NCBI GenBank assembly: GCA_036937835.1
Contig: CM072876.1
Location: 21,034,001 to 21,098,000, forward strand
Direction: 5' to 3'
Length of the DNA stretch: 64,000 nt
Origin: Pampus argenteus
Taxonomy: Eukaryota > Chordata > Actinopteri > Scombriformes > Stromateidae
The position numbers were made by a program, and so were the translations under genes. Positions 19,870 through 30,376 of the stretch are shown here, piece by piece. Below the pieces are notes generated by a model, which was not told where the DNA came from, ran no database searches, and worked only from the letters and a program-made list of their open reading frames with translations. Numbering within the stretch: the stretch's first letter is position 1; each line of letters opens with the position of its first letter.

Positions 19870-22212
19870 TATTCAGGTGATCATTGTTAAAAGAGTCCTC
19901 TATAATAAGTGATCATTGTTAAAAGAGTCCTCTATATCTTGGAGCTGAGATACGTAGGTAGAGCTTTCAGTGGAAGAGTTGGTGAATGGAGTATGGAGTA
20001 TTCTTCTTAAGGAGTGGTAGGGGAAAAAGACTGAGTCAGGGGTTCCTGGCCCCTGTGGAACATGATCCTCTGCTGGGCTGGCTTTCTGGTTCTGGGGGGT
20101 TCTGATTCTGAAGAGATGCCAGTTGTTTAGCCAGATCTCTCTTATTGCGTGCATATTCTTTAATAACTTTCAATAGTCCACTCCTTTCCTCTTCCCACGT
20201 TTTTCTCTCTTGCCCATTCAGAGAGTATGCAATTTTTCTCATCTAAATGCTCAGATTGCAGGAGAGTTCTCTCATTTCGCCCTTGACATCTTTCAAATCA
20301 AATCAAATTTTATTTATATAGCCCAAAATCACAAAATACATTTGTCTCAGAGGGCTTTACAATCTGTACAGGGAGTGACACCCTCTGTCCTTAGACCCTC
20401 GATTCGAGTGAGGAAAAACTTGCCCACCAAAAAACCTTTTAACAGGGAAAAAGGTGGAAGAAACCTCAAGAAGAGCCACAGAGGAGGGATCCCTCTCCCA
20501 GGACGGACAGACGTGCAATGATGTCACATGTACAGAACAAATCAACACACACATATTGTACACTCACAATGAATAATAATGAATTACAATGGATGATAAG
20601 AATAGGTTACAATGAATGATGAATTATTACAGTAGCAGCAAATCATTACATAACTATAAACTGTAATGGGGATATGGCAACAATGATGACGGCGACAACA
20701 CATGTAGTAGACGCCACGCAGGACCACAGCAGCAGACACAGTCCACAAGAACCTGCTGGACGAGAGAGCACAGAAACTCCGGGGAAGAAGTTTAATTAGT
20801 AACATGATAGATAGATGGATTAAATAGATGGATAGATAAGGAGAGAGAGAGAATGAGAGAGAGAGAGCGAGAGAGTATGTGAGTCCCCCAGCAGTCTAGT
20901 TCTATGGCAGCATAACTAAGGGATGACCTGAGCCAGCCCTAATTATAAGCTTTATCAAACAGGAAAGTCTTAAGTCTACTCTTAAAGGTGTTGATCGTGT
21001 CTGCCTCCCGAACACAGAGTGGTAGTTTATTCCACAGAAGAGGAGCTTGATAGCTGAAAGCTCTGGCTCCCAATCTACTTTTAGACACTATAGGAACCAT
21101 AAGGAACCCACCATCCTGGGAGCGCAATGTTCTAGTGGGGTGGTAAGGTACTATGAGCTCTTTTAAATATGATGGTGCCTGACCATGAAGAGCTTTGTAA
21201 GTTAGTAGAAGAATTTTAAATTCTATTCTAGATTTAACGGGTAGCCAGTGCAAGGAAGCCAAAATGGGAGAGATGTGATCTCTGATTTTGGTTCCTGTCA
21301 GAACACGTGCAGCAGCGTTCTGAATCAGCTGCAAACTCTTAAGAGACTTATTAGAGCAGCCTAATAGCAAAGAGTTACAATAGTCCAGCCTAGAAGTAAC
21401 AAATGCATGGACTAGTTTTTCTGCATCCACTTGAGAAATGATGCGTCTGATTTTGGCAATGTTACGCAAGTGGAAGAATGCAGTCCTCGAAAGTTGTTTT
21501 ATATAGTTATTAAAGGACAAGTCTTGATCAAAAACAACGCCAAGATTTTTTACGGTGGAGCTGGTGGCCAGGGTGATCCCATCTAAAGCTAAATCTCTGG
21601 AATGATAGTTTCTAAGGTGTTTGGGTCCTATTACGAGAACTTCAGTTTTTTCTGAATTTAGCATCAGAAAATTGTGGGTCATCCAATTTTTTATGTCCTT
21701 AATGCATGCTTGAAGTCTAGTCAAGTGATTGGTTTCATCAGGCTTGATCGATAAATATAATTTCAGCTGACCACTCAAAGAGCATGCAATCTCTCTCATT
21801 CTGCTGTTGAATCTGCCATTGATTCCTTTCTTCTCTGCCTTTCTCTTCATGACGTCATCTTTCCATCTTGTAACGACGTATGCTCTCCCTTTTGCGCATT
21901 TGGCGATTACAAGGCAGCTTCTTCATCTGGCAGTTGTGCTACAAACCATCTGAATTGGGGCACAGACATTGCAGACAATTCTGTGGCAGTCATGTTGTTT
22001 CTGACAGGAACATTAATTTGTTCTGCTGAAGACTGTCTCCGTGGTATGGGAGTTAGAGTGGTGGTGGTTGGGGCATCATACATTTGCTGTCTCTCTTCTA
22101 TCAGGTGACAAGTCACAAATCTTTCTACATTTCCCTGTGACATGTCTGCTTGATAAGCTCCTGGCATTGTGGGGGGCAGTGCTCCCGGGACCCAGAATTC
22201 ACGGTGTCCCAC
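19870..22212 (-). pseudogene. Unrecognised coiled-coil reading frame, split by an L2
   Basis: Removing the L2 at 20296-21760 brings together minus-strand frames from 22212 down to about 19900. The right part (21907-22212) encodes a Thr/Pro-containing N-terminal piece ending FRWFVAQLPDEEAAL. After that come repeated segments of the form MREIACSLSGQ and MRKIAYSLNGQ, then KTWEEERSGLLKVIKEYARN and a Gln/Pro tail. The periodic charged pattern suggests a coiled coil, and a retroelement Gag is possible. I do not recognise the family. A 28-base tandem duplication lies at about 19878-19940. Confidence 0.45.
20296..21760 (-). mobile_element. L2-like LINE, 5' truncated, with RT C-terminal part
   Basis: The 3' half of an L2-like LINE. 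The coding part from about 21760 to 20939 holds the RT thumb and C-terminus (HNFLMLNSEKTEVLVIGP, NLGVVFDQDLSF, SRLDYCNSLLLG, LIQNAAARVLTGT, LHWLPVKSRIEFKILLLTYK) and stops at 20939. A 640-base 3' untranslated region follows, ending in AAATC/TTTGA repeats. The duplication TTTCA flanks it (20291-20295 and 21761-21765). The frame is open to its truncation point, so the copy is fairly young. It also shows that the short tails elsewhere belong to this family. Confidence 0.9.
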
Positions 22213-22411
22213 TGCTGCTGGTCAGAGGCTTCTGGACCCCTTGTAGTCACTACATGTACTTTGTGTCTGTTATAAGTGCTTTATGTCTGTTTAAATGCCT
22301 CCACAAAACCATGGTGCGCATAAGAATGAATGTGATGATTTTCTGTTCAATGTGTGCATAGTATGTTGGCTGATAGCTGCACTGGTATTTGCTGGGGGTT
22401 TAATTAGGCTT

Positions 22412-22556
22412 GCAGTAAATTTTTAAGATAGGAATCATTAAATCCAACAGGGCAGTAAATTCCTAAACAGGAATCGCGAAAACATCACAGCAGTAAATTT
22501 CTGAGCCAAAAGCCAAAAACGGGAATCGCTAAGAATAACAGAGCAATAAATTCCTG
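22412..22556 (+). repeat. Imperfect direct-repeat array upstream of ERV 2 gag
   Basis: Four units begin GCAGTAAATT or GCAATAAATT at 22412, 22452, 22490 and 22543, each followed by a variant of GGAATCGC/GGAATCATT. Spacing is 40, 38 and 53 bases. Such arrays occur in the U3 enhancer of retroviral LTRs, and the ERV 2 gag lies downstream. No second LTR remains to confirm it. Confidence 0.55.
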
Positions 22557-23755
22557 AAAATGACAAGTCTTGTTTACAGTTAATAACAAGTCTTGATTAT
22601 AGTCTGAGGAAAAGACAAATGAGGCTAAGAATCGTGTGTTATAGAGAACACTGGGTGATTTTGCTGTATCAAGTCAAAACAGGCGTAATTGTCTTTGTTT
22701 TATGTTGTTTTTTAAGAAGGCCGACGTCCGAGAGAAGAGAGAAAAAGCCTGAATAGGGAAACAGCCTGATAAGCGCGCTCCTGTCCAGGGGAGGCAGGCA
22801 TACCACGAAGGATGTGGTAAGAAAACGTAGTGAGAGAGACACTACGTGTAACCTGTGGATACCACCTTCTGTTCTTTTTTCATAAAAGAATAAGAGGGGT
22901 CTGTTACGGGCAGGTTAAGAAAAAAACCTTGTGGATACCGCCTTCTGTTCTTTTCTGTAGGTGTCTTGGCACAGTGCCGGGGATCAAGAAAAAATAGTCT
23001 GTCACGGACAAGGGCTACCAGTAGAGAAAAGAAAAAAGACAACAAAAAGAGGGAGACATATTTGCATGCTCGCGCGCATACACACATACACACACACAGC
23101 AACGAGAGAGCTGAGCAGAGTAGAGGAGTAGCATCTGACACACAGTTGAGAAGAGGGAGGAAAGGTACCCACACACACTCACTCACAGACACACATACAC
23201 TCATACACACATACACACACTGAGAAGCTCACTCCTACATGAAGGGAGAAAAAGCAGACTGAAGAGGGAGAGACAGTGAATAAAATATATAATAAAGAAA
23301 ATAATACATAATAATAATAAAATAACAAAATAGTAAAGATAATAATAACAACAATAATAACAATATAATAATAATAATAAAATAGCAATATAATATAAAA
23401 TACATAAGTAAAGTAAAAAGTTAATAGAACTTAAAGAAAAGAAAATAATCAGTAAAGTAAGGATAAATCTGTCCGTCCTGGGAGAGGGATCCCTCCTCTG
23501 TGGCTCTTCCTGAGGTTTATTCCACCTTTTTCCCTGTTAAAAGGTTTTTTGGTGGGCAAGTTTTTCCTCACTCGAATCGAGGGTCTAAGGACAGAGGGTG
23601 TCACTCCCTGTACAGATTGTAAAGCCCTCTGAAACAAATGCATTTTGTGATTTTGGGCTATATAAATAAAATTTGATTTGATTTGATTTAAATAAATGTG
23701 CAAGTGATACATAAATACATAGGTTAAGTAAAGAATATAGATAAAGAATAAGAAG
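22557..23755 (+). other. ERV 2 leader-like region with simple repeats
   Basis: No coding sequence that I can support. It holds a duplicated segment (TGTGGATACC-CCTTCTGTTCTTTT at about 22853-22880 and 22931-22957), CA-rich simple repeats (23070-23220) and AATA-rich low complexity (23280-23460). The L2 tail at 23469-23692 is inserted in it. Position suggests the leader between a decayed LTR and gag. Confidence 0.4.
23469..23692 (+). repeat. L2-like LINE 3' end
   Basis: The same conserved tail as elsewhere, ending TTTGATTTGATTT. ATAAAT occurs on both sides (23463-23468 and just after 23692) and is a likely target duplication. No coding part. Confidence 0.85.
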
Positions 23756-26700
23756 TTGATGGAGAATAGTGATAGTGAAGATGAGATAATTACTTCTGAT
23801 CATTTCCTGCAGACAGGAGATATAGAAACAAAAGGTATCAGAACACACTTTTGGCTGGAAAGAACATATCGAGATAACACAGGAACTGAACATTGGCAAA
23901 CTAAATCAGAAATCAATCAGAAGCTGTGGCAAATTACGAAAATTATAAATTTGACTCAAACAAAAGAAGAATTTCCAGCAGTACCGTGGGAGAATATAAT
24001 AAGAAGCTTGTGGGTACCACGTACAATAGCAATAATACTAATAAGCCTGTGTGATAGTCCTGCTAGTACAGCCACACTTCCACTACGCCTCTTTTTGGGA
24101 ATTCCTGAAGAAACAGGGGGGCAGTAGATCCACGGCTAGAAATCTGGATTGTTCCCAGGAAGGTAGTGGGAAACAGGTAAATTTGGCAGTATTACTAGAA
24201 TACCAGCTGCTGATGGAACAGAAGATTTGAGATATCATCCCTATAGGATACCAAAGGTCAAACAGGCCACAACAGTAGGCAAAACATTAGTACTCATAAG
24301 AGCATGAGCAGAGGGACAGCCAGAGATCACTAGACAGGAAGCAAGCGCTAAACAAGGATTTATGGGGGCTGGAGTAGCAAAAAGAGAGGGTCTGATAACC
24401 CCAGTCGAGCTAGCGATAAGACAGAACCCAGACCATGTTAAACAAATCAGACAATGTATGACTAAGTGGCACAAGCGAACAACAGGCACTCTAAAGTGGC
24501 CAGAGAGAGGTACCTTTGATGCTGCTTGCTGCAGAGAAGTGAAAGCAAACATCAAACATTACAAAGCAAAGGACACAAGCAACAGCAGAGAAGGGAAGAG
24601 AGCCAGAGAACGAGAAGTACTACGATGGTTCAGAGAAACTGATAGAAAACAGATATTGGATGTCCAGCAGATGCCGGCACTAACAAAGAAAGAGGAAGGA
24701 GAAGAGAAACAGCAGACTACACCCACTGCTCCAATGGAGTGGGAAACAAGCCAACCACCCCCATACGCACTCCCTGCAGAGCAAGCACAGGTGAAGCAGT
24801 GCCCTCTGATGGGAGCAAGATCCAATGCAGAAGGGGAACTGACAGGAAACTTTACAATATACTGGAACACACAGCCAGCTGAATGGAAGACAGCAGACAA
24901 TGAAGAGGCAGATAGTGTAATTTCCAGCATAACACTTGACACAGTTAAAAGAGATGCACCCTAAAGGAGGGTCACAGCGTGAATGGAGCATCCGGACAAA
25001 AGAAAAAAATAGAAGAGAATATGACAATGTGACAGCTTCTCTGTCTCGTGGGTTCTTTCAGCACTGAGTAGACGGACCACAGCTTGTTCACAGTTTAGAC
25101 GCTTTATTTATCACATATAAATCACCAACACGGCAGCCGATCGCAGGCTACGTGCTGCCGTCTGCCGTGTGTCTTTGTCCGTGTGTCCGTGGCCGTGCTT
25201 CACTGGTCATCCTTCCTTCTCCAGCACGCCACTATATCAGGAGGCAAGAGTGATTAACCACCTGGGAACCGGTGTGGCAATCACTCTCACCTGGCGCTGC
25301 TCTCCCGCGCCCTCCCCGCACCCCTCCACAGACAACATTGTGGGGAAGTCCCAGGCTGAGAATACAAACCAATACCAGTCTCCAAGAGCCAGTAGCTCTA
25401 TCCAAAATGGAGAAGTATGGCAACACCTATGGAAATCAGACTGCAGATGGGAAGAAGAGTTGGAGAAACGCCAGAAGGAACTGCTAGAAGAAATAAAGAG
25501 AACGAACACTCTAAACGAAGAGAAAAAAGAGATGCAAAGGAAATTGGAGATGATGCATACAAAGCAAAGAGTGCTGACACAGTCTGGCAGTCATGCCCAA
25601 TGTTGCACTATGGAAGAACTGCCACGCTCCCCCACACAGACAGTGAGCCTGCAGTTAAGAGGGACTATGGTGACAGAAAAGACAGCAGAAGAAGAATTGG
25701 AAGAATTTCTACAACCCCTCGCTGAACAGACAAGCCGTCAGAAGGATCAAAGGAAGAAAACCTCCACACAAAACAGATACTCCCTCAGAAGTAAAGGGCC
25801 ATTAGAAGAACTAAAAGAAACAGATGATGAAGAAGAAATTAAAGATGAAGGGCCCTGCACTCAGGCACCCCTAGTGGTAAAAGGTGTACACAGAATACCA
25901 CAATATGTGCCATAGTCATTCTGTGACATGATTGGACTAGCAGGAAGGCTTCCAGACCTGAAAGAAGGAGCCGACAGATGGATCACAGCCTTAGAGGAAA
26001 ACACAGCAGGTGTCACATTGGCTGTGGGTGACATAAAAGCACTGCTCATGCATGTGGCAGGAAAAGCAACCACAGAGGAAGTTTTTCTAGGAGCAGGATT
26101 GAATGCAGCAATAGGAGGAAATGTGACTGATCATGTGGGATTCAACGGCCACCACAATAAGGTGTGGGCAGAGCTGAGAAAACAATACCCTGAGAAGATG
26201 GACCTCCTAAACTAGAGGGCGAGAAGTTAAAAGATGGAGGATGTCCAGCTACATTTCTGAGATCTTTCCAAAACCAATGGAGAGAGGAGACCGGTGGGGC
26301 GTGGAATGTCAACAACACCACTGAAAGCCTGTTTAGAGTAATGGTGAAGAAAGCCATGCCTCACAAAGTACAGAAACGCCTGGACAATGTGGTGGGACTG
26401 ATGAAGATGAACTGTCCAATATTCTCGAACACCTTATACATCATGTGGAAAACACAAGAAAAGAAAAACAAAAAGAAGAAGAGGTAAACAAGTAATTGAG
26501 ATGCACTCCAAGCAGAAAAAGGAAAAAGGTAAAGTGCAAGCTCCAGTGGTGACAGCAGAACAACCACCTGCATCCCCAGCACCTCCCACACCAGGACCAC
26601 AGTCACCAACCCAGTGTCAGACACCTCCAAGAACTACACCCATGACACCAGTCACTCCCCTGCCACCTATTCATGTTCATGTGAACCAACCACAGGCAGG

Positions 26701-26976
26701 GAGAGGACCACCCTTCAGAGGTCGACCAGGGCAAAGAGGAGGTTAATATCACCAGGGAAGAGGAAGAGGTCACCCCTCACAAATGCCAAGGCACGCACAG
26801 TCTCAATATCAATTGAACATGGATCAAGAGGAAGAAATGTTGTGTTGGGGATGTGATCAGAAGGGTCACCGCCAAAGAGACTGCCCCACCAATCCATGGG
26901 TGGGACCAGCGAGAGAGTGACAATAGTATTGCCACACAAAAAACAATACCCTCTAAAACCTCACCAGATTGCAGGG
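23756..26976 (+). pseudogene. ERV 2 Gag, broken
   Basis: Gag builds the retroviral particle. Frame pieces run in order. The matrix-like start (23756-24127) contains TRTKEEFPAVPWENI-type sequence (here LTQTKEEFPAVPWENI). A second part lies at 24362-24964, with a PPPY motif (QPPPYALP). A charged coil follows at 25387-25915. A capsid piece at 25928-26215 contains IGLAGRLPDLKEGADRWI. Last comes a nucleocapsid with a CCHC knuckle (CWGCDQKGHRQRDC near 26840-26881) after a proline-rich stretch. Stops and frameshifts separate the pieces, and a solo LTR (25028-25330) splits it. The order and the knuckle make a retroviral Gag likely; the exact genus is uncertain. Confidence 0.75.
25028..25330 (-). repeat. 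Solo LTR of the gag-only family in ERV 2 gag
   Basis: A single 303-base LTR related to 27318-27671, inverted, bounded by TGTGACAG and CTCCACA. The 5-bp duplication GACAA flanks it (25023-25027 and 25331-25335). It is what remains after recombination between the two LTRs of a full element. Confidence 0.92.
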
Positions 26977-27163
26977 ATAGCACCCAGTGGCGCAAAAAGT
27001 GGGTATGCACTATATGCGGCGCATAGGGGCGCCGCGTTAGAGGGGGCGCCAAAGCGATGGGGGAACAATTATTTTGAGTCGGCATTTTCTGTATTCCCCT
27101 CCGGGCACGCGCTGGCGCGTTTTTTTTTTCCCATTCATTTGAATCGCGTTGTCACAGCTAAAG

Positions 27164-27279
27164 ATGGAGAGGCAGAAAAAAAAGTTGTCCGGAGCACAAA
27201 GCAGAAAACGGAAGAGGGAGAAGGAGAAAGGTTTTGAGGGGATGAAAAAAAGCTTTTCGAAGTGGTTGAAAGACAGTGG
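27164..27279 (+). CDS. hAT transposase, candidate exon 1
   Basis: An ATG at 27164 opens a lysine/arginine-rich reading (MERQKKKLSGAQSRKRKREK and on) that ends after 38 codons at a consensus donor (GG|GTAAGT at 27279-27280). The basic start suits a nuclear-localised transposase. Its splicing to later exons is inferred; the gag-only LTR element begins 38 bases into the presumed intron. Confidence 0.55.
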
Positions 27280-27317
27280 GTAAGTTATGTCAGTGTATCA
27301 AGAGGATGCTTGTAAAT

Positions 27318-27671
27318 TGTGGAGGGGGCGTGGTGCATCAGCTGCGGGAGAGAGGTGTGGAGAGGGCGCGGGAGAGCAGCGCCAGGTGAGAGTGATTGCC
27401 ACACCGGTTCCCAGGTGGTTAATCACTCTCACCTCCCGATATAGTGGCGTGCTGGACAGAGGGAGAGGAGAGCATGACCGAGTGAAGCACGGCCACGGAC
27501 GCACGGGAAAAGACTCACGGAAAGACACACGGCAGACGGCAGCAAGAAGCCTGCGATCGGCTGCCGTGTGAATTATTTGTATGTATTAAATAAAGCGTCT
27601 AAAACTGTGAACAAAGCTGTGGTCCGTCTACTCTGTGCTGAAAGTACCCACGAGACGGAGAAACCGTCACA
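27318..27671 (+). repeat. 5' LTR of the gag-only element
   Basis: A 354-base LTR; AATAAA lies at 27590 and a run of GA-rich sequence follows the TG start. It matches 29271-29624 along its length by eye. Relatives are at 7062-7405, 6128-6292 and 25028-25330. Confidence 0.93.
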
Positions 27672-27704
27672 TTTTGGCACCCAATGTGGCTCAGCACAGA
27701 GGTG

Positions 27705-28800
27705 ATGGCGGAGCCGCAGCAAGCGACGGCGCTGGCCCAGATGGTGGCGGAGGTCACCGCGGTGAGGCGGGACGAGGCCGTGCTCACCAGGGAACAGCTC
27801 GCGGCGCTACAGGAGCAGAGGGAGAGGCAGACGCAGCTGCTGGAGGCGATGTTGGGCCGGGCGGGGACAATGTCGCCGGGTCCCTCGCTCTCCGGCATGG
27901 CCCTGCACAGGATGACTGGGAGCGATGATGCCCAGTCATACCTGGAGGCGTTCGAGGCAACGGCGTCGGCGTGCGGCTGGCCGGAGGCGGAGTGGGCCGT
28001 GCGGCTGCTCCCCCTGCTGTCGGGGGATGCCCAGACGGCGGCGCTCGGACTGCCGGGGCCCTCCCGGGGCCCTCCCGGGATCGGTACGCGGACATCAAGG
28101 GAGCCATCCTGGATCGGATGGGCTCCTCGGCGGAGGACCACCGCCGCCGGTTTCGGGGAGCCAGGCTGGGGCCCGCTGATCGGCCGTTCATCTTCGCCCG
28201 GCAGCTGAAGGACGCAGCGACGCGATGGCTGCGACCGGGGGACTCCGCTGGCGAGGAACGGCTGATGGGGCAGATCGTGGCGGAGCAGTTCTTGGAGGGG
28301 CTCCCTGCGGCGATGTCGGACTGGGTGCGCGGGCACCGCCCGGCGGACCTGGCCGCGGCCATCACCCTGGCGGAGGACCACCTGGTCACCGTCTCCAGAG
28401 CCCGGGCGCAGGAGGGTCAGCCATCCGCTCCCGCCTGCCCCGCGCCGGCGCCCCGGAGAAGACCTGCTCCCGTTCCCCAGAGACACACACCGGCTCGACC
28501 GACGCCCCCGCCCCGCACTAACATCCCTTCTTCTTCTCCTTCTCTCCCGCCACAGGGTCCTGCCGCTGGGGGCGCTGCTCCTAGCCCACGGAAGGTCCTT
28601 CGGGCGGCAGGACAGGAGTGCTGGAGGTGCAGGCGGCCCGGACATTTCCGCCGCGAATGTCCAGTAAGGGAGGTCGGGCAGGTGATCCGGGTTGCCGGCC
28701 CTTCGGCGCCCTTCCCCAGTCCATTAAAGACTAAAGGACGGGGACGGAGAAGAGGCCGGCGTCGCCGCCTCAACAAGAAAACGGCAGAGGGAGGGACGCG
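27705..28800 (+). pseudogene. SCAN-like Gag of the gag-only element, frameshifted
   Basis: The start at 27705 (MAEPQQATALAQMVAEV) is preferred over 27684 because it matches the other copy and lies just past the primer site. Capsid sequence follows (SYLEAFEATASACGWPEAEW, DRYADIKGAILDRM, GHRPADLAAAITLAEDHL), then a proline-rich stretch and a CCHC knuckle (CWRCRRPGHFRREC near 28621-28662). A tandem duplication of 13 bases (GGGGCCCTCCCGG, near 28056-28082) shifts the frame, so the capsid reads in two frames. The other copy lacks this duplication. Apart from that break the Gag looks complete. Confidence 0.85.
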
Positions 28801-29059
28801 CACCTGTCCCGAGCTTCCATGTCCCCCGCCTCTCGTTCCCCGGCTGTCAAGAGACTTCATAGAGACAGGGAGGAAGAGAGGAGCAGAGACGTGGAGGAAG
28901 GGAGGTGCTCGAGGAGCAGAGACCTGGAGGAAGGGAGGCGCTCGAGGACCAGACGTGACTCTTCCTCTTCCCTGTCTTCTGTACCCCCTAGACGGGAAAA
29001 GGAGAAGGGCGAGGAGGGTAAAGCAGGCCCTCTGTGGGGAACCCCCTCTCCGCACCCCT

Positions 29060-29230
29060 AACATTTCTCTCCCTTTTGTCTTCCAGACTGATGCGTCGGG
29101 CGGAGGCGCCCATTCACCCTCTGCTCGGACCACGCTCACCTCCAGAGATTCCACCGCAGGCCGGGGGAGCAGATGCCTGTGGACGACTTCCGCTCCCGCT
29201 CCCTGGGGGGAGGCGGGGGGGAGTAGGTTA
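29060..29230 (+). pseudogene. Pol scraps (RNase H ends) in the gag-only element
   Basis: After Gag, the reading LPFVFQTDASGGGA (about 29069-29110) matches the start of a Gypsy RNase H, which usually reads QTDASGxGxGAVL. About 20 codons later, in another frame, RRPGEQMPVDDFRSR resembles the RNase H end (...VADFLSR). The RT, the rest of RNase H and integrase are gone. This suggests the family arose by internal deletion of a full Gypsy element. Confidence 0.6.
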
Positions 29231-29270
29231 GGCCGGACGGCTCCCCGGCCTAAATCGGGCGGTGGGGATA

Positions 29271-29624
29271 TGTGGAGGGGGCGTGGTGCATCAGCTGCGG
29301 GAGAGAGGTGTGGAGAGGGCGCGGGAGAGCAGCGCCAGGTGAGAGTGATTGCCACACCGGTTCCCAGGTGGTTAATCACTCTCACCTCCCGATATAGTGG
29401 CGTGCTGGACAGAGGGAGAGGAGAGCATGACCGAGTGAAGCACGGCCACGGACGCACGGGAAAAGACTCACGGAAAGACACACGGCAGACGGCAGCAAGA
29501 AGCCTGCGATCGGCTGCCGTGTGAATTATTTGTATGTATTAAATAAAGCGTCTAAAACTGTGAACAAAGCTGTGGTCCGTCTACTCTGTGCTGAAAGTAC
29601 CCACGAGACGGAGAAACCGTCACA
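29271..29624 (+). repeat. 3' LTR of the gag-only element
   Basis: The same 354 bases as the 5' LTR, preceded by the polypurine-like GGGCGGTGGGGATA and followed by the TAAAT duplication. Confidence 0.93.
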
Positions 29625-30376
29625 TAAATATTCAGGATAGCAAAGCTACTAGCAAAACGACAGGTCCAACTGTGGGAGGAAGGACGTGATACACGTTCTT
29701 CATTCTTTCAAAACTTCACTTTATTTAGATGTCAGGAATATGGTTTCATTTAGTGACGTTTTAGAGATATTATTGATATAACTGCCTCTGGAAAGGATTT
29801 CCAAACTGATCTAATACAGATATAATTGAAAATAAAAATGTTCTAATATATTTATTTAAAATATATTTCTTATATGTGGTTTGACTGCTGTATTTTTTAA
29901 ACCTCCTTAACTCAAAGTTTATGTGATTCAGGTGTGAGGATGGAGAGAGAGAAGAGAAGACACGAGAGATAGAGTCAGGAGAGACAGGGGAAGACAACAG
30001 GTTGGTCTAATTTTAGGTGGAAGTGTAAGAACAGCCACTTGATATCAAGTAATTCATTTCTAAATATTATTTATCTTGAAAAACTGTATCAAGATGTGTA
30101 ATTTATTCAAAGCTATTAAACAATACTTGTTTGACCATATGAATTAGGGGAGAAAAACACAGGCAAGGGGTGAAGGAGAGAGACATGAGATTGGTGACGT
30201 CATCTGCTACAGAGGAGACCAGTGATGACATCAGGTAGGAATAATTAAAATAGTGAGGCCACAAAAACCTAGATGCCTAGTATGGTTTGAATTTCTACTG
30301 ACCGACCAATTCACTGTGTCCTTTTGGGAAAATTAGTGCAGGCAGACATGGCAAGTCAGTCACCACAGAGGAGAAT
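29625..30376 (+). other. hAT 5' introns and small exon candidates
   Basis: Mostly AT-rich DNA between the candidate first exon and the main transposase frame. Purine-rich coding-like pieces (near 29935-30000 and 30150-30234), the second ending in a donor-like CAG|GTAGGA at about 30234, may be short exons. I cannot prove the splicing. Confidence 0.35.

Larger units (their letters stand above)
27318..29624 (+). mobile_element. Young gag-only (non-autonomous) LTR retrotransposon
   Basis: Two 354-base LTRs (27318-27671 and 29271-29624) appear identical by eye and begin TGTGGAGG and end GTCACA. The duplication TAAAT flanks the element (27313-27317 and 29625-29629). A primer-binding-site-like TGGCACCCAATGTGG follows the 5' LTR, and a G-rich tract precedes the 3' LTR. 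Inside is one SCAN-like Gag with a zinc knuckle and then only scraps of pol. It must rely on a partner for reverse transcriptase and integrase. Identical LTRs point to a recent insertion. Confidence 0.93.

Noticed and set aside
20357..20563. Recurring short conserved frames (GRNLRKSHRGGIPLPGRTDVQ-like and the reverse-strand partner) in many places
   Set aside because: They look conserved only because the L2 3' untranslated region is repeated; the region lies beyond the ORF2 stop and reads open by chance on both strands.
22412..22556. A CRISPR-like repeat array
   Set aside because: The units are diverged, spacing is uneven, and the setting is a fish genome with ERV sequence downstream.
27599..28645. 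348-codon minus-strand open frame
   Set aside because: Antisense of the SCAN-like Gag and 5' LTR; the plus strand has the knuckle and capsid motifs.
28417..29481. 354-codon minus-strand open frame, GC-rich
   Set aside because: It is the antisense of the gag-only element's Gag tail and LTR. GC-rich coding DNA gives long shadow frames; it has no motif.
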